DNA of 64,000 bases, taken from contig OX388350.1 in the NCBI GenBank assembly GCA_947579665.1, positions 30,351,393 through 30,415,392 on the forward strand, read 5' to 3'. The translations under genes were made by a program, and so were the position numbers. Shown piece by piece: positions 1-10,071 of the stretch; position 1 is the stretch's first letter, and every line of letters starts with the position of its first letter. This DNA comes from Sympetrum striolatum. Lineage: Eukaryota; Arthropoda; Insecta; Odonata; Libellulidae. The notes beneath the pieces were generated by a model. That model saw nothing but the letters and a program-made list of their open reading frames with translations. It was not told the origin of the DNA and made no database searches.

Positions 1-2060
1 AGAGATAGAACATTTATTTTTATGGAGATCCCATTCAGTTTGATACCAAACCCTAATTTTCGCCATCGTTATGTTCCGCCAATTCAGAGTTTCCATCGGA
101 TAGGTCACAACCTCAAAATAGGTCGGTCCGAGTTTTACTGTTACGGCTCTGATGAGTTTTCATCACAGTGGAAAAAGGAACGTCGGGAAAAGAGCGGCGT
201 TTGGGCTAGGCCCTTGAACCGCGATTAGAATGTGTAAAGCTGTCTAAATTTAGGTATCGATCTTGGCGGTGAACGTAAATCTTTGTAAAAGCTCGTGCTG
301 GTCGAAAAAGAGCGCTTTGTATTCGGTTTTACTTGTCGTCTCTGCACTCATCCCGAGCACTTCTGGAAATTAACGGCATCCTATAATCCTGAATGATACA
401 TGTAGGAACACATTTTGAAAAAAATCCTTCTTTACTGCTTTAGGTTTACTGCCACGAATATTGCAATTTTGGGTGGGAAACAAAACTGAACAAAAAAGAG
501 GCTTGTGATAAAAAATTGGATTTACTAGCTGTGACTGAGAGAAGTTTCTTTATAATTCCAAGGCTTTTTAAAATTGAAAATTGAGACGGTATACAGATAA
601 ATAATTTGCAGTGTACAAAAAATTAATTAGACTCAGCTGTAATATGGTTTAAGTTTGTAACATAGCAGGTCATAGAGATTTCCTCATTTAATGACAGCGT
701 ATGCAAGTTGTAAAAATAATGTACAGTGCATTCCGAGAAAGTAAAGGGTATTTTATTTATAATGTATTTATTTTATGTTGAATTTTGAATTAGAATCATA
801 AGAGCTACGTTTATGAACATTATCCATTCGTTTTAATCTTTAAAATTCTAGTATTATTGTTCTTATGAATTGTGTGATTTTAATGAATTTTAGACTTCAA
901 AGTAATCAAAGATGGAGAATATAGTACAGCTTTTACCACATTATCACATATGTTACTAAACATATAGAGTAACATCAATCTACAATCAACAATATAGTCC
1001 AATGTGATTTTTATAATAGAATTCGGTAGATCGAATTCACATTTAAGTTGGGGATTCTATTTCTAAATATGTACTCTGGCATGATGTAAAGTTGTACTCA
1101 ATTTCATAAAAGTGGAAACATGAATTCATGAATTAATATATTCATGGGATATTCATAAAAATACTGTATTCCTACCTCTTGTGAGACTGCAAGTGCAAAA
1201 CCTGAAAATATGAAGGCAAGTTATGATTTTTTTGGAAACAAACACAGTATATACAAAATGCTCGACTTGATTCTCGAATGCAAAACATGACGATAGCAAT
1301 TCATTCATAGAAACATGTGGAAGAAACAAATGCATGAAGCTAACTTTTCTTTTCCACCAATATTTTACAGTATAATAGTCGACTATTAATATGCTAATAA
1401 TATTAATTGATTTATTTTTGGGGCTATGAAGTGGAAATTTGATAATGCTTTTTGTTTTAAAAAACGAAATTGTTCCTAGATCTTTCCTGGTTTTACAATA
1501 CCAACATGACAAAAAAAGATACGCAGTTATATAAATTACAAATTCATATCCCGCCAAGCACTGTTCAGCCACTTTTCTGGCATATTATGGTAAATTGCTG
1601 TGGTAAAAGTAAACACTAAAACCCTGGAAATTACAGTAAAGAAACACCAGATCCATCTATACGTGTAAAAATCGCCTTTAAACCTAAATCAGACCTCAAT
1701 TAACTCCGGAGTATATCAAACGAACGCCATGAAATGAACTCGGGATAAAACGGGATATAAAGAAGCGACTGTAACGGCCGAGGCGAAAGGGGTAACGTCT
1801 CCGAGATGGACATAAAATGGGAGGAAGAAAGGCCTGGCGCGAACCCTGAATAAGAGAGCGGAAAAATAGGGGACGTGATATCGAAGGTGTGAATGGAGAG
1901 ATGAACGGGTCCTCAGAGTTGAATGAAGAGAGCGGGGCGATCCCTTTAGCGCAAACGACCGGCAGTAAAGATGAAGAAAAGATATCTCTATAAGCCAGGG
2001 TTAAACAGAACGTCCCACAGTTAATCCTTTGTGTCGTGGAAGAAGCAACACTCTAGCCGT
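1..2060. other. AT-rich non-coding DNA, GC-richer island at 1730-2060
   Basis: No gene or repeat family is recognised. The short open frames here (22-228 on plus, 1153-1572 on minus) have no recognisable protein features and look like chance. From about 1730 to 2060 the composition changes to GC-richer, purine-biased sequence with many CpG dinucleotides, unlike the AT-rich DNA before it. Similar islands recur through the window. Their role is unknown. Confidence 0.5.
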
Positions 2061-2061
2061 C

Positions 2062-2170
2062 TGACTTTAACGCCCTAACGCGATGCGAAGGACTTCTTCC
2101 CCTCGGAAAAATAAACTATGTCCTATCATTGAGAGAAGAAGTCCTTTGAGCAAAAATGTCAAAGTCCGCC
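2062..2170. repeat. Imperfect inverted repeat (hairpin)
   Basis: A 12-bp perfect arm, AAGGACTTCTTC at 2088-2099, is repeated as its reverse complement at 2135-2146. A weaker outer match (GACTTTAAC near 2062 against the complement of GTCAAAGTC near 2158-2166) suggests longer, decayed arms. It could be a small foldback or MITE remnant, or chance outside the 12-bp core. No target-site duplication was recognised. Confidence 0.4.
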
Positions 2171-2172
2171 TC

Positions 2173-4107
2173 CGTAAGGCATTTTATTTCACCAATATTT
2201 CTTTTTCAATAATTCAGTTTACATTAGAGGATTTTTTAAATATGCTTATACTAACGTTTACTCAAATGCAAATACTCTTGATTGGACAGATCTGTGTGGT
2301 TAACAAAGTATACTCGTAAAGTCCTTTTCCATTGGGGTTTGTTTGTTTTTTCAGGTCACCATCGTTTCTCTTTCAAAACTGCGCTGTCATGTCTGGAATA
2401 CTGGTTGTCAGTGGTCAAGAATATTTGGAAACCTTACATTTTATTTTACCAATTTATTTCACTAATAATATCGTATGCCTCAATCATTGACTGCAATATT
2501 ATTATTAATGCACTCAAATAATACAACTTAGAGCTTCTTACCAGATGCTTCAACCAATGCACCAGGCTAGTCAACAGTACCAATGAATAAATTTCTTTAC
2601 CGGAAATCCAAAAATATTGCAATATTCTCCCATTTTGCAAAATTTGAAGGAAGGTAGTTACAAAATTCCACCTACAACTAATCAACCTAAAGAACTCCTT
2701 GCTTTCCAAAATTTAGGATTAATAAATCACTAGTACAAAGCATTACTAAACTATTCCACAAACTATAAAATCTTAAACTTGGTGTAATTTATTTATTTTT
2801 CTGATTTATATAATCAGCTTTAAGATTCTCTCTCATAAACTGTAATTTTCCAATGCCTTTAAGTTGCTTACTTCAACTAAGTTTTGTAAATTACTCTGGG
2901 ACTCTCTGCATAAAAATAATGATGAAAATTATACAAATAAGAAAACAAAGGAGAAAACCAATCTAGAAATAAGGGACGGATGGAGGTATAATTTGATTCG
3001 TGGACAGAGAGGCGATTCCTTGCGAAAGTCGACCAAAAAAAGAGAACAAAAAACGGTGGGGAGAAGGAATGAAAAATGACTTCATTAGAGTTTAAAAACG
3101 AGTCCATTGGGACGGCTCCCAAGAAAAGGGTACTTCTTATAGAACGGGCGGATAAAGCGGTCGGAAGAGAAATCGTCAAAGAAAGGCGGTGGATGGAAGG
3201 ATGGGTGAGGGAAAGTTTGCTTGGGAAATATAGGGGCAGTATGGAAAGAAGAAAGGAGAAAAAAATAGAGACAGCAAAGCGAGGTGTTCTGGCCAAACCT
3301 AAAAAATAGATGCTTAAATATCCAAGGGGTTTCGATTAGTTAGTCAAAATGTACACCGAAAAACAAAATTTCATTCATCAATTAAATCAAGATATTAAAA
3401 ATTTAATTGCCAAAGATTCATATTTTCAAGAAACAAAAATTATTTCTCCACAAACTGAAGACTATTTGAATCAGTAACAGCAAAAAATTACCTAAGTAAT
3501 AAATTGTAGCTTAATTACCTAAAAGTCTTCAGGATATAACAAACTGATTTTTTGGTATTGCTTTATACATATTGTATATACGACATTCCTATCCTTGGGG
3601 ACATGCTTTACTCTTACAGGATGCGGATTACCCAAATTAGCGTTATATATAATTAATTAGTTGTGTATTTTCCCCGTGTGTGTTCAAAAGCAAAAATATC
3701 ACGCAATAATTAGATATGCAACTGTGTTCGAGGAATGAAATAGTGATTAATTGAGTGCATGTTGGAATTCAAGAGAGTATAAGAAATAACAATAATTTGT
3801 TAGGACACAGTATGTTAATAAATCTTGTATAATTTAACTTAAATGTTTAATATATTATTCTCGAAATTAAACTTCACAAACATAGGAGATTAAACTTTAA
3901 GTTAACTTTAGCTAAAAGAAATAAATACCGTACAATGATACAAATTACGCAGGTAAATCTGCATTTGTCATCCTTTTCTTAGTTAGATAAAATATGTATT
4001 TTAGATTCAGTTTTTTAAACTGTTATGATTGCATTTTTTCAATAGTTAATTGTTGGAATTATAATCGTATATCAGGATTATTACTACGGAATGTAATTTA
4101 TTGAAAC
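2173..4107. other. Non-coding DNA with purine-rich island at 2950-3310
   Basis: No gene is recognised. About 2950-3310 is strongly purine-biased on the plus strand (long G/A runs). This keeps frames open on both strands (2864-3079, 3076-3309 and 2877-3296), and I read those as composition artefacts. The remainder is AT-rich with no identifiable element. Confidence 0.5.
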
Positions 4108-4213
4108 GGAACTAAAATCTTAAGTTGAAAGAAAAGACTTCGTAATTTCCACAATAAAGTGGTTTTATTGTGGAAATTACAAAGTCTTTTCTCTCAACTT
4201 AAGATGTCGTTCC
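4108..4213. repeat. Long near-perfect hairpin, 51-bp arms with 5-bp loop
   Basis: The left arm (4108-4158) and the right arm (4164-4213) are reverse complements over about 50 bp with roughly four differences, separated by only GTGGT. The innermost stretch, around TAATTTCCACAATAAA, is an exact match. The near-zero loop and high arm identity point to a recent foldback event, a palindromic MITE, or a small-RNA precursor. No terminal motif ties it to a known superfamily and no host duplication is clear. Confidence 0.8.
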
Positions 4214-6463
4214 ACGAAGTACAGCTAGGACATATTGAGTATATGAACTAAAATCTCATGCACTTTATATTTCTTTAGCATGACTCAGAGAGTATGAGGA
4301 GGAAATTCATGTTGGAAAAAGCATTCCTAGATTTCAATACAACCCCATTAAAATCTTCGTAGTACTACAATAAACTCTACTAATAGAACATGATTGTTGG
4401 ATAAATATTGCAAATCAACATTGATATTACAGCCTCTTCTTAGCGCAGTATTATATGCAGTAATATAAAAATTATGTTGTTCGAACAGGTCCCGATAAAA
4501 TAAAAATAAATTGTTCTAAAGATATGCGAATGTTAATGTTCTTTATTTAAATTCAAGGTAACATTCACTCGCAAGAAATAAAAATAGCGTGAAGCAAAAA
4601 TAGATGGCTCCAACTATAAACTCTCTCCAATGATTCACCATTTCCTAGAGATGGTAGTTCTGATTCATTCGTTGAATGCTTTGGACCGGAAATGAGCTTG
4701 TGACGAAAGTGGAAGGAAGAAAATTAATTTGCCGGCAATTCATTTCAATTCCTACGTCAAAATGGTGCAATTTATGTTGGGATTTCGTAGATGAGAAACA
4801 TAAAATTAAAAACGAATCTCTTAGCCTTTCATGCAGGTATGCCTTGTAGCTGGTAAGAAGTAATTAATTGAAGACCCAAAATATAATCTTTACTTACGTA
4901 ATAATTAAAAATTTGAATGTAAGTTAATAGTTTCATTTAGAACAATCCATGTAATTGAAGCTATTTTACTTTAATCGCAAATTTAATTCAGATAATCCAT
5001 ATTCCCCATGTATTTACACCATATATATTTAAATATTTATTATATCAATTAAACACTCAAAGTAATAAATACTCAATTAACGATCTCTTCCAACGATGTA
5101 AATTTGTTTTAACCGTGAATTTAATTTAAATATTTCATTTTTTCATATTATTTTTCCTATAATTTAAAATTATATATCACATCAACTTAACATTAATTAA
5201 ATATTATTATAAACAACATCAATTGTTATGATAATTATCAACATTAACCATATTTATTATTCCTAATGAAGTAAGGCAGATTTCTGTGGTTTTATTTTAT
5301 ATTAATTATTTTTATTAACTTAGCAGAAATATCTATTAGATTAATTCTGATGTGATTACTTATAGACGACTGCATTGAAACAGTGCATTTGGAAATTATT
5401 CAAGCTGTGACTTAATTGACTAAAGATTTTCAGATAGCCTGCTTTAGTACTTTTGAACTACATTACTTCAGTACTCAAATTATCAATAAAAAGAAAAAAG
5501 TCTGCGTTAGAAGGATGGATAGTTACTCAACTGAATTTCAACTGTTATACGCTTTGGTATTTCTACTGAATTACTTTCGCCTCTACTTCATGGATCCATC
5601 TATTCCTTCTAAGTATAATTATATTAGGAAAAAAATCTTTGAGCCCCATGTATCACTGATGCTACTATAATTAGAAAACCCAAAAAAATCATCTCGAATC
5701 AAAGGAAACTAAATAAAGAAACAGAAGGGAAGAGAAAAATTCTTCGGATAGAATTGGTTGGAGCGACCTTGTAACGAATTCCTTGCCTTTTACAAGAGGG
5801 AAAACGGCCAATCTTTGGGATGGGACGGATGAAGAAATGGCGCTGAAATCTTTGGAGGAAGAGAGTCTTTTATTTGGGGACAATTCATTCTCCTCCCACA
5901 CGGTCCAGAACGCAGATGAGGGTAGATCATCAATAAGAACGAAAAGATGGGGGAAACCGTGATAAGATGCGATATACGTGAGGGAAAATCGGGAAATAAG
6001 TATCTTGGTTAGCGTCAAAGGATGTATCTCGGATGATCAGTCAACGGAATCCTCCAGAGTGGTGCTGGAGCAGAGATGACAGTGGGCGAAATGATGGAAC
6101 ATCCCACGAGATGGAGCTTTCAGAACTAATCAACGGAATCGGAAATAGAAATGATAAGGAAAGATGAACGAAGAAATACCTTCTTAATATTTCAAAGAAA
6201 GCGGGAGACTTAGACACTAATGAATGATATATGAAACCATTTCCAACGAAAATAAAGCAGAGAGTCGCAAGGATAAGTGAATGCGAATAATTCTTCTATT
6301 CGGGTCTACTAGCGTTGCACTGTTACTCTATTGCTCTACTATTGGGATGTCTGATCTAACATTTTTCATATCGCTTTTGAGGGATGTTTAGGATAGTGAA
6401 ACAATAGAAATTGCAGTCAACTGGAAAGTGGAAGACCCGAGTTCGAGTACCGGTAAAGCGTTC
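4214..6463. other. AT-rich non-coding DNA, GC-richer island at 5690-6180
   Basis: From 4214 to 5680 the sequence is very AT-rich with no feature. About 5690-6180 is a GC-richer, purine-biased island. It keeps a 109-codon minus-strand frame open (5689-6018), but the translation shows no recognisable domain and I do not call it a gene. Near 6436-6452 a GTTCGAGTACC motif resembles a polymerase III B box. Without an A box or tRNA fold it is not called. Confidence 0.45.
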
Positions 6464-6468
6464 TTTTT

Positions 6469-6501
6469 TACTTTCTCCATATACGAAGTATAGAGAAAGT
6501 A
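6469..6501. repeat. Terminal near-palindrome of repeat copy A
   Basis: The 33-nt sequence has perfect 9-bp arms, TACTTTCTC and GAGAAAGTA, plus extra pairing toward the centre. The same structure closes copy B at 47420-47452 despite base changes in the middle, so the palindrome is a conserved part of the element's end rather than chance. Confidence 0.8.
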
Positions 6502-6579
6502 TTGTTTTCATGAAAAAATTCGACTCCGAGATTTCTACGGAAATACATGTTTTGGGGTCCATAGAACACGTTTTGACTA

Positions 6580-8047
6580 CAGTGGTACCTCGAGATACGA
6601 GTTTAATTCGTTCCAGAACCGAGCTCGTAAGTCAATCAGCTCGTATCTCAAACGAATTTCTCCCATTTAAAATAACTGAATTCGATTTAATCCGTTCCGG
6701 AACTATGAAAAATCCCCAAACCATTGTAAATTCTGAATAAAGATATGTTTTTAAGTAAAAAATAAACATGTTTAATTAACAAATACATAACAAAATATGA
6801 AATAAAGAAATAAAAGAGTTATTTAGCATAATAGTCTTACTTTGGAGACAGACGAGTGCGGCTAACAAAGGTGAACGGCGAGGAGGAGGGAGGGGGGAAT
6901 TTCAAATGAAAGAAAAAACTTAAAACAATGCACTTAACTTTAAACTTATTTATTTAATTATCAGTTGCTTTTGCCTTCTTGGCTGCACTTTCTGTGCATT
7001 CACTCGCAGCTCTTTTCAATAAAAATGTATCCAAAGAACTTTGCTTTTGCCTGCCTTTCAAAATGCTTTGAAAATGTGACAAACAAGTGTCATTAAAAAG
7101 CGCTGAAGCACGACCAGTTGCCACTTTTTCTGGGTGTTTCTTTTCAATCAAATGTGACAGCTTTTCCTACATTGCCAGCATGTCTTTAATTTCACCTGTA
7201 GAAATCACTTCCTCCGGCTCTTCCTCCTCCTCACTTGTGCAAATCTCTTCCAAATCCTTCGTGTGTTGCATCAGCTGCAGCTCCTTCAACTTCTCAATTG
7301 AGAGCTCCTCCTCATGTTCTTCGACGAGTTTGTTGACGTCATCCTCATCTAACTCCAGACCCATCGACTTTCCTAGAGATACAATCTCCTCCAACTCTTC
7401 TTGCTTTGAGCGAACTTTTGGATGTACGTATCGGCTGCTTTCACGTCCGCACTTGCAGATTCGCCATGCCTCACCACTGAATGGATGGCAGTTCTCTTCT
7501 TAAAATTATCAAACCAGCCATGGCTTGCCTTAAATGCTTCTTCTGATGCCTCTTTAGAAGTTGATGCTTCTTTCTTCACTAAGTCGGCATAAATACTCCG
7601 TGCCTTCTCGCATATTACCGTCTCCGTTACTGTATCTCCTGCCAACTCCTCTTTCACCCACACGAGCAGAAGCTTCTCCATTTCCTCGTGGATATTTGTC
7701 CTTAATTGGGAAAGAATTGTGGCTCCTTTTGCTGGTGTAGCACTCGTGATGACATCCTTCTGCTTCAATATCGTACAAATTGTCGATGTACTACGGTCAT
7801 GGATCTTAGCGAGTTCAATCACTCGTACGCCACGCTCATGTTTTTCTATTATTTCTGTACTTTTTTCCTGGCTTCAAAATATGGGATGTTTTCGGTTACT
7901 TTATTTTCCATAACTAGCGGGACGCTCCGGAAACACGGCTCGTATCTCGGATTTGGGCTCGTATCTCGAACGAAAATATGGCCCGAGCTCCGGCTCGTAT
8001 CTCAAAAAACTCGTATGTCAAGCTGCTCGTATCTCGAGGTACCACTG
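6580..8047 (-). mobile_element. Tigger/pogo-like DNA transposon, internally deleted
   Basis: The element starts CAGTGGTACCTCGAGATACG at 6580 and ends with the matching inverted sequence CGAGGTACCACTG at 8047, flanked by TA on both sides (6578-6579 and 8048-8049). Terminal CAGTGGTACCTCG and TA insertion are typical of Tigger elements in the pogo branch of Tc1/mariner. Subterminal copies of GCTCGTATCTC occur inside both ends and may be transposase binding sites. At 1468 bp it is shorter than a complete Tigger (about 2.4 kb). The loss is internal: the minus-strand coding remnant lacks the catalytic domain. It is inserted in the older repeat at 6464-8998, and the uninterrupted copy near 47.36 kb has a single TA at the same place. 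Confidence 0.92.
6954..7911 (-). pseudogene. Tigger transposase remnant lacking the DDE domain
   Basis: Reading on the minus strand, a start near 7911 (MENKVTENIPYF) runs out of frame after about 20 codons, and the family N-terminus resumes as EIIEKHERGVRVIELAKIHD. The 7373-7822 frame carries the CENP-B-type helix-turn-helix (RSTSTICTILKQKDVI) and the second Tc5-type DNA-binding half, with GWFDNFKKR and HGESASADV. At about 7380-7394 the sequence jumps, with a frameshift, straight to the acidic C-terminal tail (VNKLVEEHEEELS). The whole RNase-H-like DDE nuclease domain is absent. One in-frame TAG at 7167-7169 sits where the family most likely has tryptophan. The frame then continues to a stop at 6954. 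It cannot encode an active transposase. Confidence 0.88.
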
Positions 8048-8064
8048 TATTTTCGGAATGATGT

Positions 8065-8068
8065 CTGT

Positions 8069-8115
<47 letters not shown>

Positions 8116-8132
8116 TGTATGTGTGTGTGTGT
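8065..8132. repeat. (GT)n microsatellite
   Basis: An uninterrupted TG/GT tract with a few substitutions. In the related copy at 47.3 kb the same position holds a short TGTCTGTC-type tract. The microsatellite therefore appears to have expanded from sequence belonging to the repeat element itself. Confidence 0.95.
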
Positions 8133-8134
8133 TT

Positions 8135-8770
8135 GTGGGCGCTCTAACATGAAAACTATTAGTCGTATCAATACTAAACTTCGTATAAAGTACTGTGGTG
8201 TGTGCTGTCAGAGTTGATTAGTTTTTGGAGTAAATCGGTTGACCGAAAGTCGAGCTATATTCATTAAAGCTCATTTACGGTTTTCAAAATATCTACATAA
8301 ATATGATATATACGTGTATTGTATTACTTATAAAAGTTTTAGATAATGATATATACTATAACTTTTGTATTTAACATATTTTTGTATCACCGGTTGATTA
8401 GGAGTTATTCGTGAAATACCGATAAACCGGAAGTAGCTGTTATGTACTTTGTGGGCGCTATAACTTAAAAACTATTCATTGTATCTACACCAAATTTCAT
8501 ATGTAGTACTTTGGTTAGTTTTTTTAGAGTTGATTAGTTTTTGGAGTAAATCAGTTAACCGGAAGTTGAGCTTCATTCTTCAAAGCTCATTTCCGGTTTT
8601 CAAAATATCTCCATAAATATAATATTTAGGTATATACCATTATTTGTAAAAGTTTTAGAAAATAATATTTATTATAACTTTTGGTTGAATTGTAATTTTG
8701 TATCACTGATTGTGTAAGAGTTATTCATGAAATACTGATAAACCGGAAGTTGCTGATTATGTACTTTGTG
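8135..8770 (+). repeat. Two-copy tandem repeat, unit about 316 bp, inside copy A
   Basis: GTGGGCGCT recurs at 8135, 8451 and 8768, giving periods of 316 and 317 bp. Each unit contains, in order, AAAACTATT, TTGATTAGTTTTTGGAGTAA, CTCATTTNCGGTTTTCAAAA, AAAAGTTTTAGA, GAGTTATTC and GATAAACCGGAAGT. The two units differ by many scattered substitutions, so the duplication is old. Copy B at 47 kb has related but shorter units of about 178 bp with the same CCGGAAGTTG, AAAGTTATAGATAATG and GGAGTTATTC motifs. Confidence 0.88.
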
Positions 8771-9007
8771 GGCGCTCTGGGCTCTATGGGTGAAAGGCCA
8801 ATTTCATCGTTTTTCATCGATCATGTCCCGTAAAACATTATTTAGAATGTTTTTGGCGTCAAAGATAATAATATATATATATTAATCACTCATTTTCCAA
8901 GTTTAGGTGGAATATAGAGTTCGAAATTACTGCGGTAGATAAATATTTACATCTTATAAATATGGAGAAAGTCATGTGCTGGCCACATCAGATTTTTTCG
9001 CTCGTTT

Positions 9008-9169
9008 TTGGGTTTATTTATTTATTTATTTAATAAATTTTTACGGGATAGCCCAGTTACATATAAACAATAATAAAATATATAAATGTATTATGTAGAC
9101 AGAATAAATTCAAAATATATATCTTGTATATAAATAGATCTATTTATCTTGATGGATGTGCCATAAAAA
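9008..9169 (-). mobile_element. Possible LINE or SINE 3' end with (TAAA)n tail
   Basis: A TTTA/TATT tract at 9010-9033 followed by AATAAATTTTTACGGGA looks like the tail and terminal region of a minus-strand retroposon. No coding sequence or partner copy was found in the window, so the assignment rests on the tail alone. It abuts the end of copy A. Confidence 0.3.
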
Positions 9170-9450
9170 ATTTCCATCGCTGTATTACTATCACTTGAGG
9201 GTGTTTTCCTGCAGCGAAAATTTTTCCTGTGATCAAAATTAATAGTTTCTTTTTTATTTGCACCGCCCAACAATACTTTCTTTCCATGTTTTCTCTCAAT
9301 CTTAACGTTACTTGTTAAAAAACTGAACATACTATTGGTTCTTATTTACATACTATTAATCATCTTGTTTATATGTGATGCTAAATCTGAAGAGTTTCAA
9401 ATGGGAGATCGGACTTCCTAGTCCAATTTCCAAGTCAACCTTGCATTTAT
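9170..9450 (+). mobile_element. WNTLP-family LINE 3' UTR fragment
   Basis: Contains CTTGAGGGTGTTTTCCTGCA followed by GAAAATTTTTCCTGT, matching the complement of the LINE 3' UTR near 49.5 kb and the plus strand near 56.4 kb. A later ACTTCCTAGTCCAATTTCC near 9413-9431 matches the region just before the 3' ends of the other copies. Only untranslated sequence is present. It is a 5'-truncated, diverged copy and its exact limits are uncertain. Confidence 0.55.
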
Positions 9451-9557
9451 TCCGATATAAATCATTTCGGCATTCATGAGCTAGAAATTAAGTTCAAGTT
9501 CAAGGCTTGAGATAAATTAATTGATAAAATGCAATTGATAAATACATGCATATTCAT

Positions 9558-10071
9558 CTACATCTAAATCTACATTAATACTCTACAAGCCGCCTTTCGG
9601 CGTGTGGAAGGAGATGTAAACACCAGTTGAATCTAAACTACTTCCTTATTCGGTTATTGTCACATATCGTTCGCGGAAAGAATGAATTTTTAAAACGATT
9701 CGTCCTAGCATCTATTTCTCTTAACTTACGGTCATTATCGGATCGACCGAGGTAGCAGGGGGGTTGCATGATACCCATTGTATATTCCGAAAATGTAGTT
9801 TCCCTGAATTTATTAAGCAATCGCAGCCTAGCTTCCAATCTCCTTTCTTTCATGGATTCCCAACCTACGTCTGAGAGCATTTTTGTAACGCTTGCTTTTT
9901 TATCGTAGCATTTCTTAACAAAACGAACCGCTTTACGCTGCATTTTATCGAGCTCGCGAGTACACGTTTCATCCGCCGGATCCCATATACTTGCCGCATA
10001 TTCCAGAAGGGGTCTGACCAAGGTAAAATAACATCGCTCTCTCACCTTTTCATCGCATTTACCGACATATT
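9558..10071 (-). mobile_element. 5'-truncated LINE copy (SFFPRT family), copy 1
   Basis: A 3'-terminal fragment of a non-LTR retrotransposon. On the minus strand it holds the reverse transcriptase C-terminus, a short 3' UTR with the GC-rich hairpin motif GCCGCCTTTCGGCG, and a tail of GATGTA-like repeats near 9545-9575. Similarity to the copy at 31.3 kb stops abruptly near 10071, as expected for 5' truncation during reverse transcription. The order of parts matches that copy exactly. Confidence 0.88.
9638..10071 (-). pseudogene. LINE reverse transcriptase C-terminal fragment
   Basis: The open frame encodes YFTLVRPLLEYAASIWDP, the conserved region after the polymerase fingers and palm in CR1/jockey-type LINE proteins. 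It is followed by MQRKAVRFVKKCYD, SDVGWESMKERRLEARL and SFFPRTICDNNRI before the stop. It is stop-free for 135 codons from the first methionine and stays open to the truncation point. There is no endonuclease and no catalytic FADD-type motif, so it is dead on arrival. It differs at about 10 of 135 residues from the 31-kb copy. Confidence 0.88.

Larger units (their letters stand above)
6464..8998 (+). mobile_element. Unclassified repeat family, copy A (interrupted by Tigger)
   Basis: This element matches, in opposite orientation, the copy at 46771-47455. Shared landmarks in order are a near-palindromic start (TACTTTCTCC...GAGAAAGTA, 6469-6501), AAATTCGAC, a GTTTTGGGG block, a TG-rich tract, GGGCGCTCTA, internal units carrying CCGGAAGTTG, and an end reading GGAGAAAGTCATGTG followed by GGCCACATCAGATTTTTT. 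The two ends give a short inverted repeat (ACTTTCTCCATAT against its complement near 8960-8973). No coding capacity is visible. The copy is split by a DNA transposon at 6580-8047 and carries an expanded microsatellite and a tandem duplication. The superfamily is unknown; a non-autonomous DNA transposon fits the termini best, which is inference. Confidence 0.75.

Noticed and set aside
2877..3309. Opposed open frames on both strands
   Set aside because: Purine-rich DNA lacks stop codons by composition; the translations are low-complexity and carry no domain.
6430..6456. SINE head suggested by GAGTTCGAGTACC
   Set aside because: T-stem does not pair properly and no A box or tail is seen.
7914..8171. 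Frames of repeated His-Thr or Val-Cys across the GT tract
   Set aside because: Direct translation of a microsatellite, not a protein.
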